Source: Mesocentrotus franciscanus
Taxonomy: Eukaryota > Echinodermata > Echinoidea > Camarodonta > Strongylocentrotidae
DNA: 64,000 bases
Direction: 5' to 3'
Assembly: GCA_037976565.1 (NCBI GenBank)
Contig: CP137675.1
Coordinates: 6,476,272 to 6,540,271, forward strand
Of the stretch, positions 1 to 10,345 are shown one piece after another; position 1 is the first letter of the stretch, and the number at the start of each line of letters is the position of its first letter. The translations under genes were made by a program, and so were the position numbers. Under the pieces are notes generated by a model. That model was not told the DNA's origin. It did no database searches and was given only the letters and a program-made list of their open reading frames with translations.

Positions 1-350
1 GTGAAATTGTATGAAACATTAAAAAAAAAACTATTTTCCCTTTTCAACATTTGAACAATATTGTGTATGTATGATTGTACATGTATTAGACAAATTCTTT
101 CGCTTCACAATGATGACAGATAAACACATTTTGAGCACGTGGCGTCATTATTCTGTTCCGTATTGTTTTGTGTGGGGTATGAATATTTCATTGTTATATG
201 AGAATTTGATTATAGAAGCAATAACATTATTAAATCATGTTAAAAACAAAATAATTTCGCTGCTAAGTGCTTTGCTGATTTCTCGCGTCGTACTTCCCGA
301 ACCAAGTTTTTTTCTTCCTTTGTTGCTCTTTCTCTAAGTTGCCCATACAA
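1..350. other. AT-rich DNA, nothing recognised
   Basis: No convincing coding frame, splice structure or repeat is visible. The short open frames here have no recognisable motif. Confidence 0.6.
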
Positions 351-535
351 GGTGAAGAGAGCAAGGGAGGGAAGAAAGATGATGAGAGACAGATAGGGAG
401 AGAAAGATGAGAAGAAAGAGAGTAGGGAAGATAGAAAGAAGGGAGGTGGAGAGAGAAAGAGAGTGTTAGAGTTGAAGAGGGGGGTGAGTGAAGAATGAGG
501 GAGGAAGAGAGAGGGAAGATGAGAGACATTTCAAA
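351..535. repeat. Imperfect GA-rich purine tract
   Basis: About 185 bases are nearly all A and G on the plus strand, built from GAGA, GGGA and GAAA words. The opposite strand gives a long Ser/Leu/Pro-rich open frame, which is a by-product of the composition. Confidence 0.9.
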
Positions 536-2561
536 TGATGCCCATCGATAGGATGATAAGAATTGGGGAAGGTTCACATGCATGAAGAGGGTGTATGAAA
601 AGGTTCTTTTTTTTTGGTATGTTTTAGTTTTCAAAGTTTTTGTTGTGTAATCATTGTGCTAAATCGCGTCTTTATTTTCTCACATGTTAAAGACGTATAA
701 AGAGTATAAAGATATTAACATCGTACACATCTACATCGATAGTGTTATCCTACACCTTTGTCGTTATTATTAGGGCGTGTTCCCGCTCAAATTTTCTTAC
801 GATTGATTAAGTGTAGTCATATTGTAAATCGTGTGACTGGTTGGCAATTTTGTTAGATTTGAGTTGCGGCCCTTGCGATCGACCTTTTTTAAAAACTAAA
901 GGTAAATCAATCATTTTGAGGGAGGGGCTCTGGGGAAGCCATATAATTATTCCTTGGTATTTTCTCTTTAAAATTAAGCATCTGATATCCAGGGACACAA
1001 AATTAAACGATAACATAATAAGGCAAATGAAAGCATAAAAAAATGATGATAATGATGATAATGATAATAATTGTTTTAATTTTTTTTAATGCCTGGTGAT
1101 TGCCCCCACTTTAGGAGGCATATCAATAGATCATAGCGTAATGCATTCACGAATGCGTAATGGATCTTTTCAATAATACTTCTCCTTCATTATATGACAT
1201 AGATGTACGTAACATTTTCAGGAAGAGAAACTTTAGAGCCCAACCTGTTTTTTTAAAGTGGGGGTCCAGGGGCGGCGGAGCTTCATTCAAAGTGGGGGTG
1301 CACCAGCCAAAAAGGGTACTTTCTGGAAAAAAGGGGCACCTACAAAGAGTAATCTCAAGGCGAAAATTTGACAATTTGTAGACATTGTATAAATTATACC
1401 CTCCATTGTCATTAATAAATTATCAGGGATGATCTTGCAAGTTTTTCTCTTTACGTGGTCCAAGATACTACTTCAGCACTATACTCTGCCCGTGTCTGAA
1501 TATTGATTTGCGAGGGAGCGAAGCGTGCGAGCAAAATTGTTAAGCAGTTTGAGGTCACATTGCGACTGATTAGTTCTCATTATTACATGCAATAACCGAT
1601 CCTGATGGGGTTTTAGGCAAAATCTCATAGTAAAATAATGAATGAGACCTTCAATATATTACTTAATTATATTATCTATAAATGCGAGCGAGTGTACCGA
1701 GCGAGTTTTTGGGGGATTTTGGGATTTTAGGGGCACATAGGAGGTTAAGAGAAATCTACTGTTTCTGGCTAGATGACGGTTGATAACAACATCTTGTCAT
1801 AACACGTGTGATAATTATATGCATCGATCGGCCTTATTAACATGAATGACATTAGTAATGTAAATTCAGTTGCCTTGAGTTTGGAAACTCCCATATTGTC
1901 TAAACCTTCATATTCTTGTAAAAAGGACAATTTATTACCTTGGCATTCTTTGATGTTCAAAAGGACTCCCCCGGAGCGCCACCTCTGGGGTTTCAACCAA
2001 GTACACTTTCTACATGTTCTGATTGGGAAGGTATAATTTATACGACAGCGTGGATGGGCAGTTGGGAAAGGAAAAACATAGAAAGAAAGAAAGAAAAATG
2101 AATCTAGCATGTGGAGGAAAAGGACATTTGTCATCGACGTTTTTATTTTGAAGGAAGAGGGGGCAGGGTGGAGTGAACTCTAAAAGTTGAAACCGTACTC
2201 TATACTACTTTTGAGATTGTAAAATATGACTTTTTAATGCTTTGAAACGGAAATTTCCGGTCCGGTGTTTTTGTAGGCAAGAGCAACATTTTGGCCCGCG
2301 CTTAGATAAAATGTATTGTAAAGTACAAGTCAACTAACATTGGCAGTGGCATAACGTGGGTCAAGCATTTTTAGGGGGTTGTGCGTCATGGGCTTGGGGC
2401 ACTGGGCTTACTAAGAGAATAAAATGCCAGAGAATACGGTGAGAGAATTGCTTTTCTTACTCATCCCCCTCCTTTTGTTTCTTCCTCTTCCTCTATTCCT
2501 CCCCTCACCGTTTCTTTTTAGCTAATTAGATGGGGGGGGGGGCAGGTACCCCGTGCGCCAA
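536..2561. other. Intergenic DNA with a hAT-like fragment
   Basis: This stretch has no gene I can support. Around 1255-1375 there is a G-rich fragment beginning CCAGGGGCGGCGGAGC and ending in a GCGAAAATTTGAC-like phrase. It resembles the hAT-type miniature elements at 9.0 and 9.9 kb but lacks clear ends. The rest is AT-rich and unremarkable, with a G homopolymer at about 2531-2542. Confidence 0.5.
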
Positions 2562-2666
2562 CAGAGAGATAGAGAGAGGGAGGGAGAGAGATAGAGAGAG
2601 ATAGAGAGAGGGAGAGAGAGAGATAGAGATAGAGATAGAGAGAGAGAGGGAAGGAGAGAGAGAGAG
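2562..2666. repeat. GA/GATA microsatellite
   Basis: About 105 bases of (GA)n with GATA and GGGA interruptions, ending at the sequence CTACACC. Confidence 0.95.
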
Positions 2667-2700
2667 CTACACCACTGGTCTTTGCCGTAACAACGGCTTC

Positions 2701-2780
2701 TATTTCAATTCAATTTCAATGCAATTTTATTGCCTTCACACACACAAAATGAACATATCATTAAATATATATTTACAACG
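2701..2780 (-). repeat. Probable LINE 3' end fragment
   Basis: The plus strand reads TTTCAATTCAATTTCAATG followed by an AT-rich stretch. Read on the minus strand, this ends in a TTGAA-type pentamer tail like that of the LINE at 41.9 kb. No coding part is recognisable next to it, so the call rests on the tail alone. Confidence 0.35.
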
Positions 2781-4411
2781 TTAGGTAGGAAGGAGTCGAA
2801 AATCCCTAAAAAGCACAGGGCTTGTGTTACATACCACATGAAAAAAATCTGACATCGTAAACATACAAAAGCCAAAGTATTTTTTGGAATAAAAAGGGAA
2901 CCAAATTAACTCTGAGTAAGGACCTTTAAATGAAACACCATGCACAATTGATGAATAAGAACACATTTTTAGAGCGTAAAGTGGTACGTTTGTGTTCATT
3001 TTTAGAAATGAGCACTTTCCACCACTTTAGAAATACCATTTAGTTAGGGGGCACTTACGACCCCCATGCCCCTCCATTGTTTCTCCGCCAATGTTGTACC
3101 GGCGTATGTTGTTACTTTACCGTGACATTCATCTCGCGATTGATCTGTCCATTTTAATATTGAATGTGAAGATGAGAAATTGTACCTTCGCTCTTAACAG
3201 CATTGTTGTTTGTTATGGGCTGAGGATTACGAATGCACCTGACATTTTTACGCCAATCATCATAAATCATGAACACGGATATAGAACTCATTCCCACTCA
3301 AAGCTCGTTGATCAAGTTGTTTTGAACGCAATAAAAATAAATGTTTGTGGGTCTTTTTGGTATAGTATGCTTTTAGGATCTAAAAACACGGATACGTATA
3401 TCCTTCGTTTTTCTTATATTTGTTCTCATAGAAAATGTATAACTTGATTACAAACTCGTTATTTTATCTGCCATTTATTCCCTTTTTTTCCTTTTACATT
3501 TCAGTTTAATCATTAAAGGTAATCATTTCACTTGCATACCTTTGTTATCGTGAAATTGTCGAATCATAAACGGTACAACGAAATAGAAAAACGAGAAAAA
3601 AATGAGGAAACATGGGAAATAAATGGAGACAAAAACGTGAATATGTGTTTATGTGATGATCAAAACAAATGGAGGAAATAAAATGTAGGCCTACTTCTGA
3701 TACATATGTGAAGTTTGATAACGGCCCTTGTCCGGATAGTACATTCATTAACGATGTTTGTGTACTTGAGCTAGACCGCCATATGGAATTAATGCCAGCT
3801 TGTGGCACATATTATGCCCCGAAGTACACCCCTGTAGATGTCACTTGACAACTTTTTGTAATTTATTTTCTCGCCCTTTTGAGCTGAGTAATATAAGGGT
3901 TCGTGCGATTTGGGTTACGCTTTGAAACACAAGTTTGAATTGCTGCTGTTTTTGCCCCCAAACATTGCGAGTTTCCTCAGAAGAATTGTCTAAACCAGGC
4001 GTCTCCTCAAAAAACGCGGACTTGAGGGCAGACACAGCCGTGGTGCTCCTCCGATAAGATTCGTAATTTTGCGAACGACTTGAACACATCAATCAAATGG
4101 CTGAAGTGAGGTGCTTAATTGGAGCTACAAATTTGACTTTGGTGCGAACGATTTCCTGTACTGAGGCACAAATTGATAGAAATTAAATGGAAATCCCGTC
4201 GACTGCCTATAGGTGAACGACCGCACTCTTCAGAAAACGAAGGAATGTACAATTTCCCCAATTGTTTGTAATAATTTTTGTTCAAATTGAATGGCCATGA
4301 TGGTAAGGTAAAAGAGGAACAGATGAAAAGGAAAAGGAAGAGTAAGATCGGGAAATGAAAAATATATATATAATTCCCCCCCCCCCTGGATCCATGAAGC
4401 TGAACAACATG
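2781..4411. other. AT-rich intergenic DNA, nothing recognised
   Basis: Open frames of 70-118 codons occur on both strands but none has recognisable motifs, splice context or coding-like composition. A run of C occurs at about 4377-4386, just before a weak transposon-like end. Confidence 0.5.
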
Positions 4412-4595
4412 TAGAGGCGTATCCAGAAATCAATTTACAGAGTTCAATCTTCCGCATATCGGTGGGGGAGGGGCGGAATGTATTTGGATACTACGTCGTA
4501 AACCCAATCAAAATGCAAGTTATTTTTTGTTCCTGAGTCCTCAAACTGTGGGCGCAGCGTATATCTGCTCCCCCCTAGATTGGATACGCCATACA
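4412..4595. mobile_element. Degenerate hAT-like miniature element
   Basis: The left edge reads TAGAGGCGTATCCAGA and the right edge reads TTGGATACGCC, so about 11 bases are inverted between the two ends. These resemble the GGCGGATCCAG ends of the intact copies at 9.0 and 9.9 kb. No target-site duplication is visible, so the limits are approximate and the call is weak. Confidence 0.3.
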
Positions 4596-4600
4596 CGGAT

Positions 4601-4630
4601 ACTCCCCCTCTCTCCCTCTCTCCCTCCCTC

Positions 4631-4705
<75 letters not shown>

Positions 4706-4712
4706 TTTTTCC
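4601..4712. repeat. CT microsatellite
   Basis: About 110 bases of (CT)n with CCCT interruptions, followed by T and C homopolymers. The Ser/Leu open frame through it is an artefact. Confidence 0.95.
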
Positions 4713-5561
4713 CCCCTTTTTAAATTTCTTCGGTCAATTCATTCTATCCCTTCATTCATATATTTATTCATCTATCGTATTCCTATTTTATACGGTAAAG
4801 TACGCAAAGTCAACTATAATTATTTGATTATTTTAAGGTATATGTCTACCTACATGTTAAACTATGAAGAAAACAGGATATCCTCTTGAAAAGTTAACAT
4901 GCTTTCTGTCTATTTCATGACAATAATATGAATAGTTAGGATTTGACGCTCTTTCTTTCCATCCATTTCTCCTCACATTATTTTTTATTTTATTTTAAGG
5001 ATTTCGTCGTCTTCAATTTAATCTTCGGTTCCTCACATCTTACTTCTCTCTCACCCCTTCGGCTAAACAATTATGGTCAATGCTCCTTTTCAAATCCTAA
5101 TCCTGGTAGAGCGCCATTTTGACATTGATAAATGATATATCGCCTGTGGTTGACTTCAGATTTTCCATCTAAACCCACGGGTCTAAAGTCATAATTATAA
5201 CTTTTCTTCATGATTTTGATAAATGATGTGTATGTCTGAACTTAAATATATTTTGCTCACACAAAGCGCCTATTTTAATCTCATTATGTCATTGGCTTTA
5301 AGGCATGATGATAATTTTCTAGGGTGGATGGCAACAACAAAGTGGAAAATGAAAAAAATAAATAATAAATAAATAGACCGCATGTAAAACGAAAAAAAAA
5401 AAGAAAAAAAAAATTCATTTCACCTTTGCTTTTTATCGTTGTTGTTCATAGAATTTTAGAAGAACACAAAAAAGAAATGTGAAATTAAAAATCGCAAAAA
5501 GAAAAAAAAATGTTGCCTCCCTCTCAATCACACTCAACCCCCTCCCGCCCCCTTTTTTCTG
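4713..5561. other. AT-rich DNA, nothing recognised
   Basis: No gene or element is visible. An A-rich run lies at about 5390-5412. Confidence 0.5.
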
Positions 5562-5563
5562 TC

Positions 5564-5603
<40 letters not shown>

Positions 5604-5632
5604 CTCTCTCTCTCTATCTCTCTCTCCTTCTT
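5562..5632. repeat. CT microsatellite
   Basis: About 70 bases of (CT)n with CACTGT and CTAT interruptions. Confidence 0.95.
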
Positions 5633-6559
5633 TCTAACTCTCTTATATCTTTATCTCATGATATTCTCCAACACAACGTCGTCATGCTCAAAGAGTATGC
5701 TCAATCATAGCTCGAATCAAAGCATGCCAAATTAATTATACCGGTAAATATACCGAGCCACCAGCCTGCTTTGCGCCTACACGTGTGTAAGTTGGGTATC
5801 CTAAGGGAAACTCTGCCGGGCCAGACGTCACTCTAAACTCCCCCCTTACCTTTGTTTTTCCATCTTCCTCAGGCTAAATCCTAAATTTCTGAATTGTCAC
5901 GCTTTTAGTAGTCAACTGGGTCAAACCCTATCCTTTTCCATATGTCCCCCCGACTATTCTTTCACTTCATAATTTCTGTGTGCATACAACGTATGATACA
6001 GGTGGATGCACTTCTAGTAGGTTTCTTTCTATATTTTTACGTCAGTCGTGTAACTTATATTAAGAGAGGAAGTCATTTAGCGAAAAAGTGCTTGGCGAAT
6101 AAAAGTATCTCTTAACCTTTCACACGTTTTGTGGCGTATTAGATAGAAGCTATACATTTGAATTATATCTAGAAACCTAAGTACGCATAGGACGGAAGGA
6201 TATATGGCGATTGAACAGGAGAAGAAAGAGAGAAGAAAATGAGACAGGGAGTCAGGAAGGAGATGAAACTCCAGCTTTTTTTTAGAGCAAGAGAGAGAAA
6301 GTTTAGGGCCGGTCTCAAATCGATCTTCTGTGGAAAATGTGGAAAACGCACAAGGAGTACGTGTTTCTCACCATTTATGATAATGAGCCCTCCGAGCACT
6401 CATTTTCTAGAATCCAATACCTTTTCTACATACACTGATTCTACAGTTATTGTTATCTTGATGGGACCCCCCATTAGGAATACAAAGGCTATAACATTGC
6501 AGCATATACAAAATTACAACAACAACAAATATTGCGACGCCCCTGCTTGTAATGAGAGG
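5633..6559. other. 3' flank of the glutathione transferase gene
   Basis: This lies downstream of the minus-strand stop codon at 6560-6562 and should hold the 3' UTR and polyadenylation site. I did not find a clear AATAAA on the minus strand close to the stop. No other gene is visible. Confidence 0.5.
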
Positions 6560-6724
6560 TTACATGTAAGTCGGGGTCTGTTTGGCGAGGTAGGCGGAGA
6601 TCCTCTCCCTAGATTTCACGAGATCACGATTGGCACGAAGCTTGGGGTAGTCAGCCAGAGCATCGGGGTACATGTTGACCACACACTCGATAAAGGTGAA
6701 ATACACGAATTCCACCATGGTGGC
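6560..6724 (-). CDS. Glutathione transferase exon 5 (stop codon)
   Basis: The acceptor is TTTTTTTCAG|GCCACC. It encodes the last 54 residues, with FVYFTFIECVVNMYPDAL, DYPKLRANRD and the terminal QTPTYM before TAA. The antisense open frame on the plus strand is a shadow of this exon. Confidence 0.93.
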   Translation of the reverse strand, partial: ATMVEFVYFTFIECVVNMYPDALADYPKLRANRDLVKSRERISAYLAKQTPTYM

Positions 6725-9540
6725 CTGAAAAAATGGAGAATTACAGAAAAGATTATTGATTATTAATGTACACGCAACTAAAACAGCTGTAAACGCATGT
6801 ATACTGTATTTGTACGTGCTATATAAAACAACACATACTCAATAATTATTAACATGCTACATGGATAGGTAGTGGTATGTATTAAATGCTAATTTTCTTG
6901 TAAAAAGCTTTGCTCATTTTATTAAGACAACTGCAATTTGTTTTGTATTCTTAAAGTTGCTTTTCATTGCAAAGCAGTGTTGGATCCTAACGAAATATAG
7001 TAAAGACCTTTTATACACATTTCCAATTACTATAGGTTGAGTTTTAATGTCATTTTAGATAACAAACTATACTAAATATTTAAAAAATAAAACTAGCCAA
7101 CACAATGCAATCAACAGCATTGGTGTGGGCCCCCACCCTGGTTGGAAGCGCAAGAAAAAGTCAATACAACTGTAACGTGTCTTATAACATATGACTGCCC
7201 ACATTGATTAAGCCCTTCATCTTTCTGAGGATCCCCCACGTTTACAAAATGTCTGAATACGCCACTGCAATTGGGTACTCGTTCTCACATCTTGACCAAC
7301 GAAGTAGCCATTTCCATTTGGGTTGTCTTCAAGCGCCTTCTCTAAGAACTTGAGATTGATCGGGTTGACAGTCTTGGGAAGGTTCTCTTTCAGTTTATCC
7401 TTTTAAGGTGTAAGACGGAAGAACATGGATAAGATGTGATGTGATGTTTTCAGTGTTATACGTCTTTACATTGATCACGGAATGATCAAAGAGACTAATA
7501 TCAAACAGACAGAAATAACGACCATATCTTAAGATATGAAAAGAAAGATAAAAAAATAAAAAATGATTGGACTAAATTCCGATAATGGATGATCAAGATA
7601 TTACGGAAGAGATTATGATCTTTTTAACATTAGTTTGTCGTTCCACTGGTCCTAGATTCATCTGATTAATCGTATGACTATGTATCATTAAGGTGACCCA
7701 TTATGCAATTCCTTGCGACCGTCATATTGGTCAAAACAGGGACTAAACTCTCCACGTTACGACACTCCGCAACAACTATATTGCAGCGAGGCAGCGAGCT
7801 AACGTCGACCAACAACCAAATCGTCTCGAATTAGTATGTCTACCTACGACCACCTACGGCCGCATCTACGGTAAGCTACGACCCAAGACTATTTACACGT
7901 CGATTACATTACCTTATAAGCTTGGTCAAAGTCTGCAAAGACGATGTTAAACACGTTAGCTACCAGGTCTTCTAGGACCTCACAAAGGACATCGATCTGA
8001 AATGCTGCTTCTTCTGTCTTGCCATTGTAACCTGTAAAGCAAGGAAACATTTTGACAGTGAGCTAAAGAAATGGCGCAAGATGTAGGCTTGTACTGACCT
8101 CTTGCATGTCTTGAAGACGGAATGTATAGAATACTGGTAAGAAATTGTAGGCAACCTATACATGTAGTAAACATTCTTCACGTGTTTAATTCGGAGTAGA
8201 GGTTGTTGTTTCAAATTCAATGATAGGTCTGCCGAAAATTCTCTAAAAAGCTAAACTTTAGTTTACTGCACAGATATTGATCTCTTAATTTAAGTCATGA
8301 AATTACTTAAGTGTGCTAATAACAATTACAGATTTGCCGACAGAAGTGAAGTGTATAGTAGCTTTGACAATCCCAACGACACCAATCAAGAGGATCTACA
8401 AGCGTAGTGTATTATCTTGACCGTTCATGGTACTAACCATACTTTCTTGACAGGTGACGCATGATTGCCCGACTTTGCACCATCGTTTTCCCGTCAGCCT
8501 CGAGGATCGGGATTTGGTTCAGCGGAAATTCTACGGAAGTAAAAAAAAACAACACACACAACAAAATCAGTCAGAAATTATATCGACTTTTCACTGTAAC
8601 TGAATTAGCGATTTATCATTATTTTCCAAGCACTGCCTTAGGGAGCTACACCATATATCACCACTTCTTGTGTCAACAGAAAAATGATATATTATTTTTT
8701 ATCTTAAAAAGGTGCCTCTGAAGGAATGTTATCCTGTTATCTAACATTATGCAGGAGTTGTTGTAATAAAAGAGCGATAACAAACTTTGCAACAACCAAA
8801 AAAGGAATACATGTTTATTTAATAGAGATCTTTCCCCAGTGCTGGCGTGTGTTGAGTAGTATACCCCCTCTCGGCAACGTTCATACAATAGCGATAAAAC
8901 GCTACTTCTGATAGTGGAAAGTCCATAATTATTAATCTTGACCGAGGCTATAATTGACAAATAATGGGACCATCTTAGTAATGTTCACTTTTATCGCATA
9001 TCCGTACTCCAGGGGCGGATCCAGCCGGCGGCAAGGGAGGGGGCCTAAAAAGGGGCCCACTTCGTGCGAAAATTTGAAAATCGTGCCGGTCGGTTTTTCG
9101 CTCAGTGGGGGGTAGTGAGCAAAAAAATTCCCTCCGGGAAGGGTTATTTTTTTTTCACCGCCACCCCCCCCCCCTTGGGCGCCAGGGAGGGGTCCAACTT
9201 CTTTTTCAAAAAAGGGTGTTTTTACCTGTTTTTTCTAGGGAGGCCGGGCCCCCCCCCCTGGATCCGCCACTGCCGTACTCCAACTGTATTCCCTACTATC
9301 ATCCTGCATCATAGCTGAGCCTGAGTAGGGATGAGATTGGAGTAAATGATCTATGGATATAACATAAATAATCAATTCTAAGCTTTCTTTACCTCCTGAA
9401 TTCTTCCTTTCAAACCATTGTTCAATTGGAAACCTTCGATCTTCAAACTCGATTCCAGCGTCAGTGAGCAGGAGTCTGATAGGTTCAGCTCGTCCTCTCG
9501 TAGTAAAATATGTCAAACTATACTTTGGGGCATCTGCCAT
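6560..9540 (-). CDS. Sigma-class glutathione S-transferase (HPGDS-like), five coding exons
   Basis: This is a complete intron-containing gene for a cytosolic glutathione transferase, the class that conjugates glutathione to electrophiles and in vertebrates includes prostaglandin D2 synthase. The coding exons are 9540-9393, 8530-8438, 8031-7913, 7399-7289 and 6724-6560. They join in frame to 211 residues, against about 200 for the class. Every intron is GT-AG (862, 406, 513 and 564 bp). The thioredoxin-like domain (about residues 6-82) has LTYFTTRGRAEPIR with the presumed catalytic Tyr11, Arg17 and Trp42. It also has NQIPILE with the cis-proline at 57 and the QSRAI glutathione-binding motif from residue 68. 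The all-helical C-terminal domain fills the rest and ends in QTPTYM. No signal peptide or membrane segment is seen. Whether it makes prostaglandin D2 or acts as a general detoxifying enzyme cannot be told from sequence. Class assignment is from remembered family motifs. Confidence 0.93.
7257..7267. mobile_element. hAT-like terminus remnant in intron 4
   Basis: The phrase GAATACGCCACTGC, just upstream of the intron 4 donor on the plus strand, resembles the right end of the hAT-type elements in this window. No partner end or target-site duplication was found. Confidence 0.25.
7289..7399 (-). CDS. Glutathione transferase exon 4
   Basis: The acceptor is CTTAAAAG|GATAAAC and the donor CAAGAT|GTGAGA. 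It encodes 37 residues, including LKFLEKALEDNPNGNGYFVG, a typical sigma-class helix and loop. Confidence 0.92.
7913..8031 (-). CDS. Glutathione transferase exon 3
   Basis: The acceptor is GCTTTACAG|GTTAC and the donor TATAAG|GTAATG, ending in phase 0. It encodes the linker and first helices of the C-terminal domain, including NGKTEEAAFQIDVLCE and DFDQAYK. Confidence 0.93.
8438..8530 (-). CDS. Glutathione transferase exon 2
   Basis: The acceptor is CTTCCGTAG|AATTTCC and the donor TATG|GTTAGT, phase 1 to phase 1. It encodes FPLNQIPILEADGKTMVQS and on to RHLSRKY, the second half of the glutathione-binding domain. Confidence 0.93.
9010..9272 (+). mobile_element. hAT-type MITE, copy A (intron 1 of the GST gene)
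   Basis: This 263-bp non-coding element starts CAGGGGCGGATCCAG and ends CTGGATCCGCCACTG, so its 15-bp ends are inverted with one mismatch. It is flanked by a perfect 8-bp direct repeat, CCGTACTC, at 9002-9009 and 9273-9280. An 8-bp duplication with CAG...CTG ends is the signature of the hAT superfamily. The interior is G- and C-rich with homopolymer runs and no transposase, so it must have been moved in trans. Confidence 0.9.
9393..9540 (-). CDS. Glutathione transferase exon 1 (start codon)
   Basis: This exon encodes residues 1-49 plus one base, from MADAPKYSLTYF to the segment ERKNSG. The donor is GAG|GTAAAG. It holds the catalytic tyrosine and the RGRAE motif. The ATG is chosen because it gives the usual short lead before the first strand of the fold. 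Confidence 0.93.
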
Positions 9541-9889
9541 GACAACAATGTAGGTCTTACAGACGTCGTCCTGTAGTCTGTACTTGTTCCTTGTCTTGAG
9601 CTTGTCCTGAATGCTTAACTGTCCCTTGTCAATGTTTCATATTTTGTGTGCAATTGAAGTGTTTGTACAGTTTGGTTCCCGACTTGGGTTTAAAGTCCAT
9701 GGGCATGGACAGGAAACTAACCTTCCTATTTATATATTTACACTGGATTGTTCTCTGAAAACACAATTTTATCAGTTATTGAGATGGTCACAGATAAAGA
9801 GAGGAAGCATTGCTAGCTGTTGCAGTACACAAGGTGACAAATTTTATTATCTTATAAAGTTGAAACTTAAGATAGCAGTCACGCTACCC
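9541..9889. other. 5' flank of the glutathione transferase gene
   Basis: This is the presumed 5' UTR and proximal promoter of the minus-strand gene, bounded upstream by the second MITE. No clear TATA box or initiator could be assigned, and the transcription start is unknown. Confidence 0.45.
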
Positions 9890-10193
9890 CAGGGGCGGAT
9901 CCAGCCGGCGGCAAGGGAGGGGGCCTAAAAAGGGGCCCACTTCGGGCGAAAATTTGAAAATCGTGCCGGTCGATTTTTCGCTCAGTGGGGTGTAGTGAGC
10001 ACAAAAAATTTGGGCACCCGAAAAAAATTTTACCCTCCGGGAAGGGTAATTTTTTTCCACCACCACCCCTTGGGCGCCAGGGTAGTGAGCACAATTTTTT
10101 TTGGCACCCGAAAAAATTGGCCCAACTTCTTTTTCCAAAAAGGGTGTTTTTACCTGTTTTTCTTTCAGGGGGGCCCCCCTGGATCCGCCACTG
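9890..10193 (+). mobile_element. hAT-type MITE, copy B (upstream of the GST gene)
   Basis: This 304-bp relative of copy A has the same ends, CAGGGGCGGATCCAG and CTGGATCCGCCACTG. It is flanked by a perfect 8-bp repeat, CGCTACCC, at 9882-9889 and 10194-10201. It differs from copy A by an internal repeat of the phrase TAGTGAGCACAA...GGCACCCGAAAAAA, which accounts for most of the extra length. The intact target repeat points to recent insertion. Confidence 0.9.
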
Positions 10194-10345
10194 CGCTACC
10201 CCCCCCCCTTTTCCTCTCTCTCTCTCTTTCTCTATCCATTTATTCATATTGTGTGTGTGTGTGTATGTGTGTATTGTTGAAGACACTTTAGATTTTTCAC
10301 ATACAGTGAGAGTGAGAGACAGACATACAGAAAGACAGAGAAAGT
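10194..10345. repeat. C-run, CT, GT and GA low-complexity block
   Basis: A C homopolymer next to the MITE target repeat is followed by (CT)n, an AT-rich spacer, (GT)n with GTAT, and GAGA/GACA words. Confidence 0.85.

Noticed and set aside
6239..6766. 175-codon plus-strand frame
   Set aside because: Antisense shadow of glutathione transferase exon 5, whose minus-strand reading has family motifs and splice sites.
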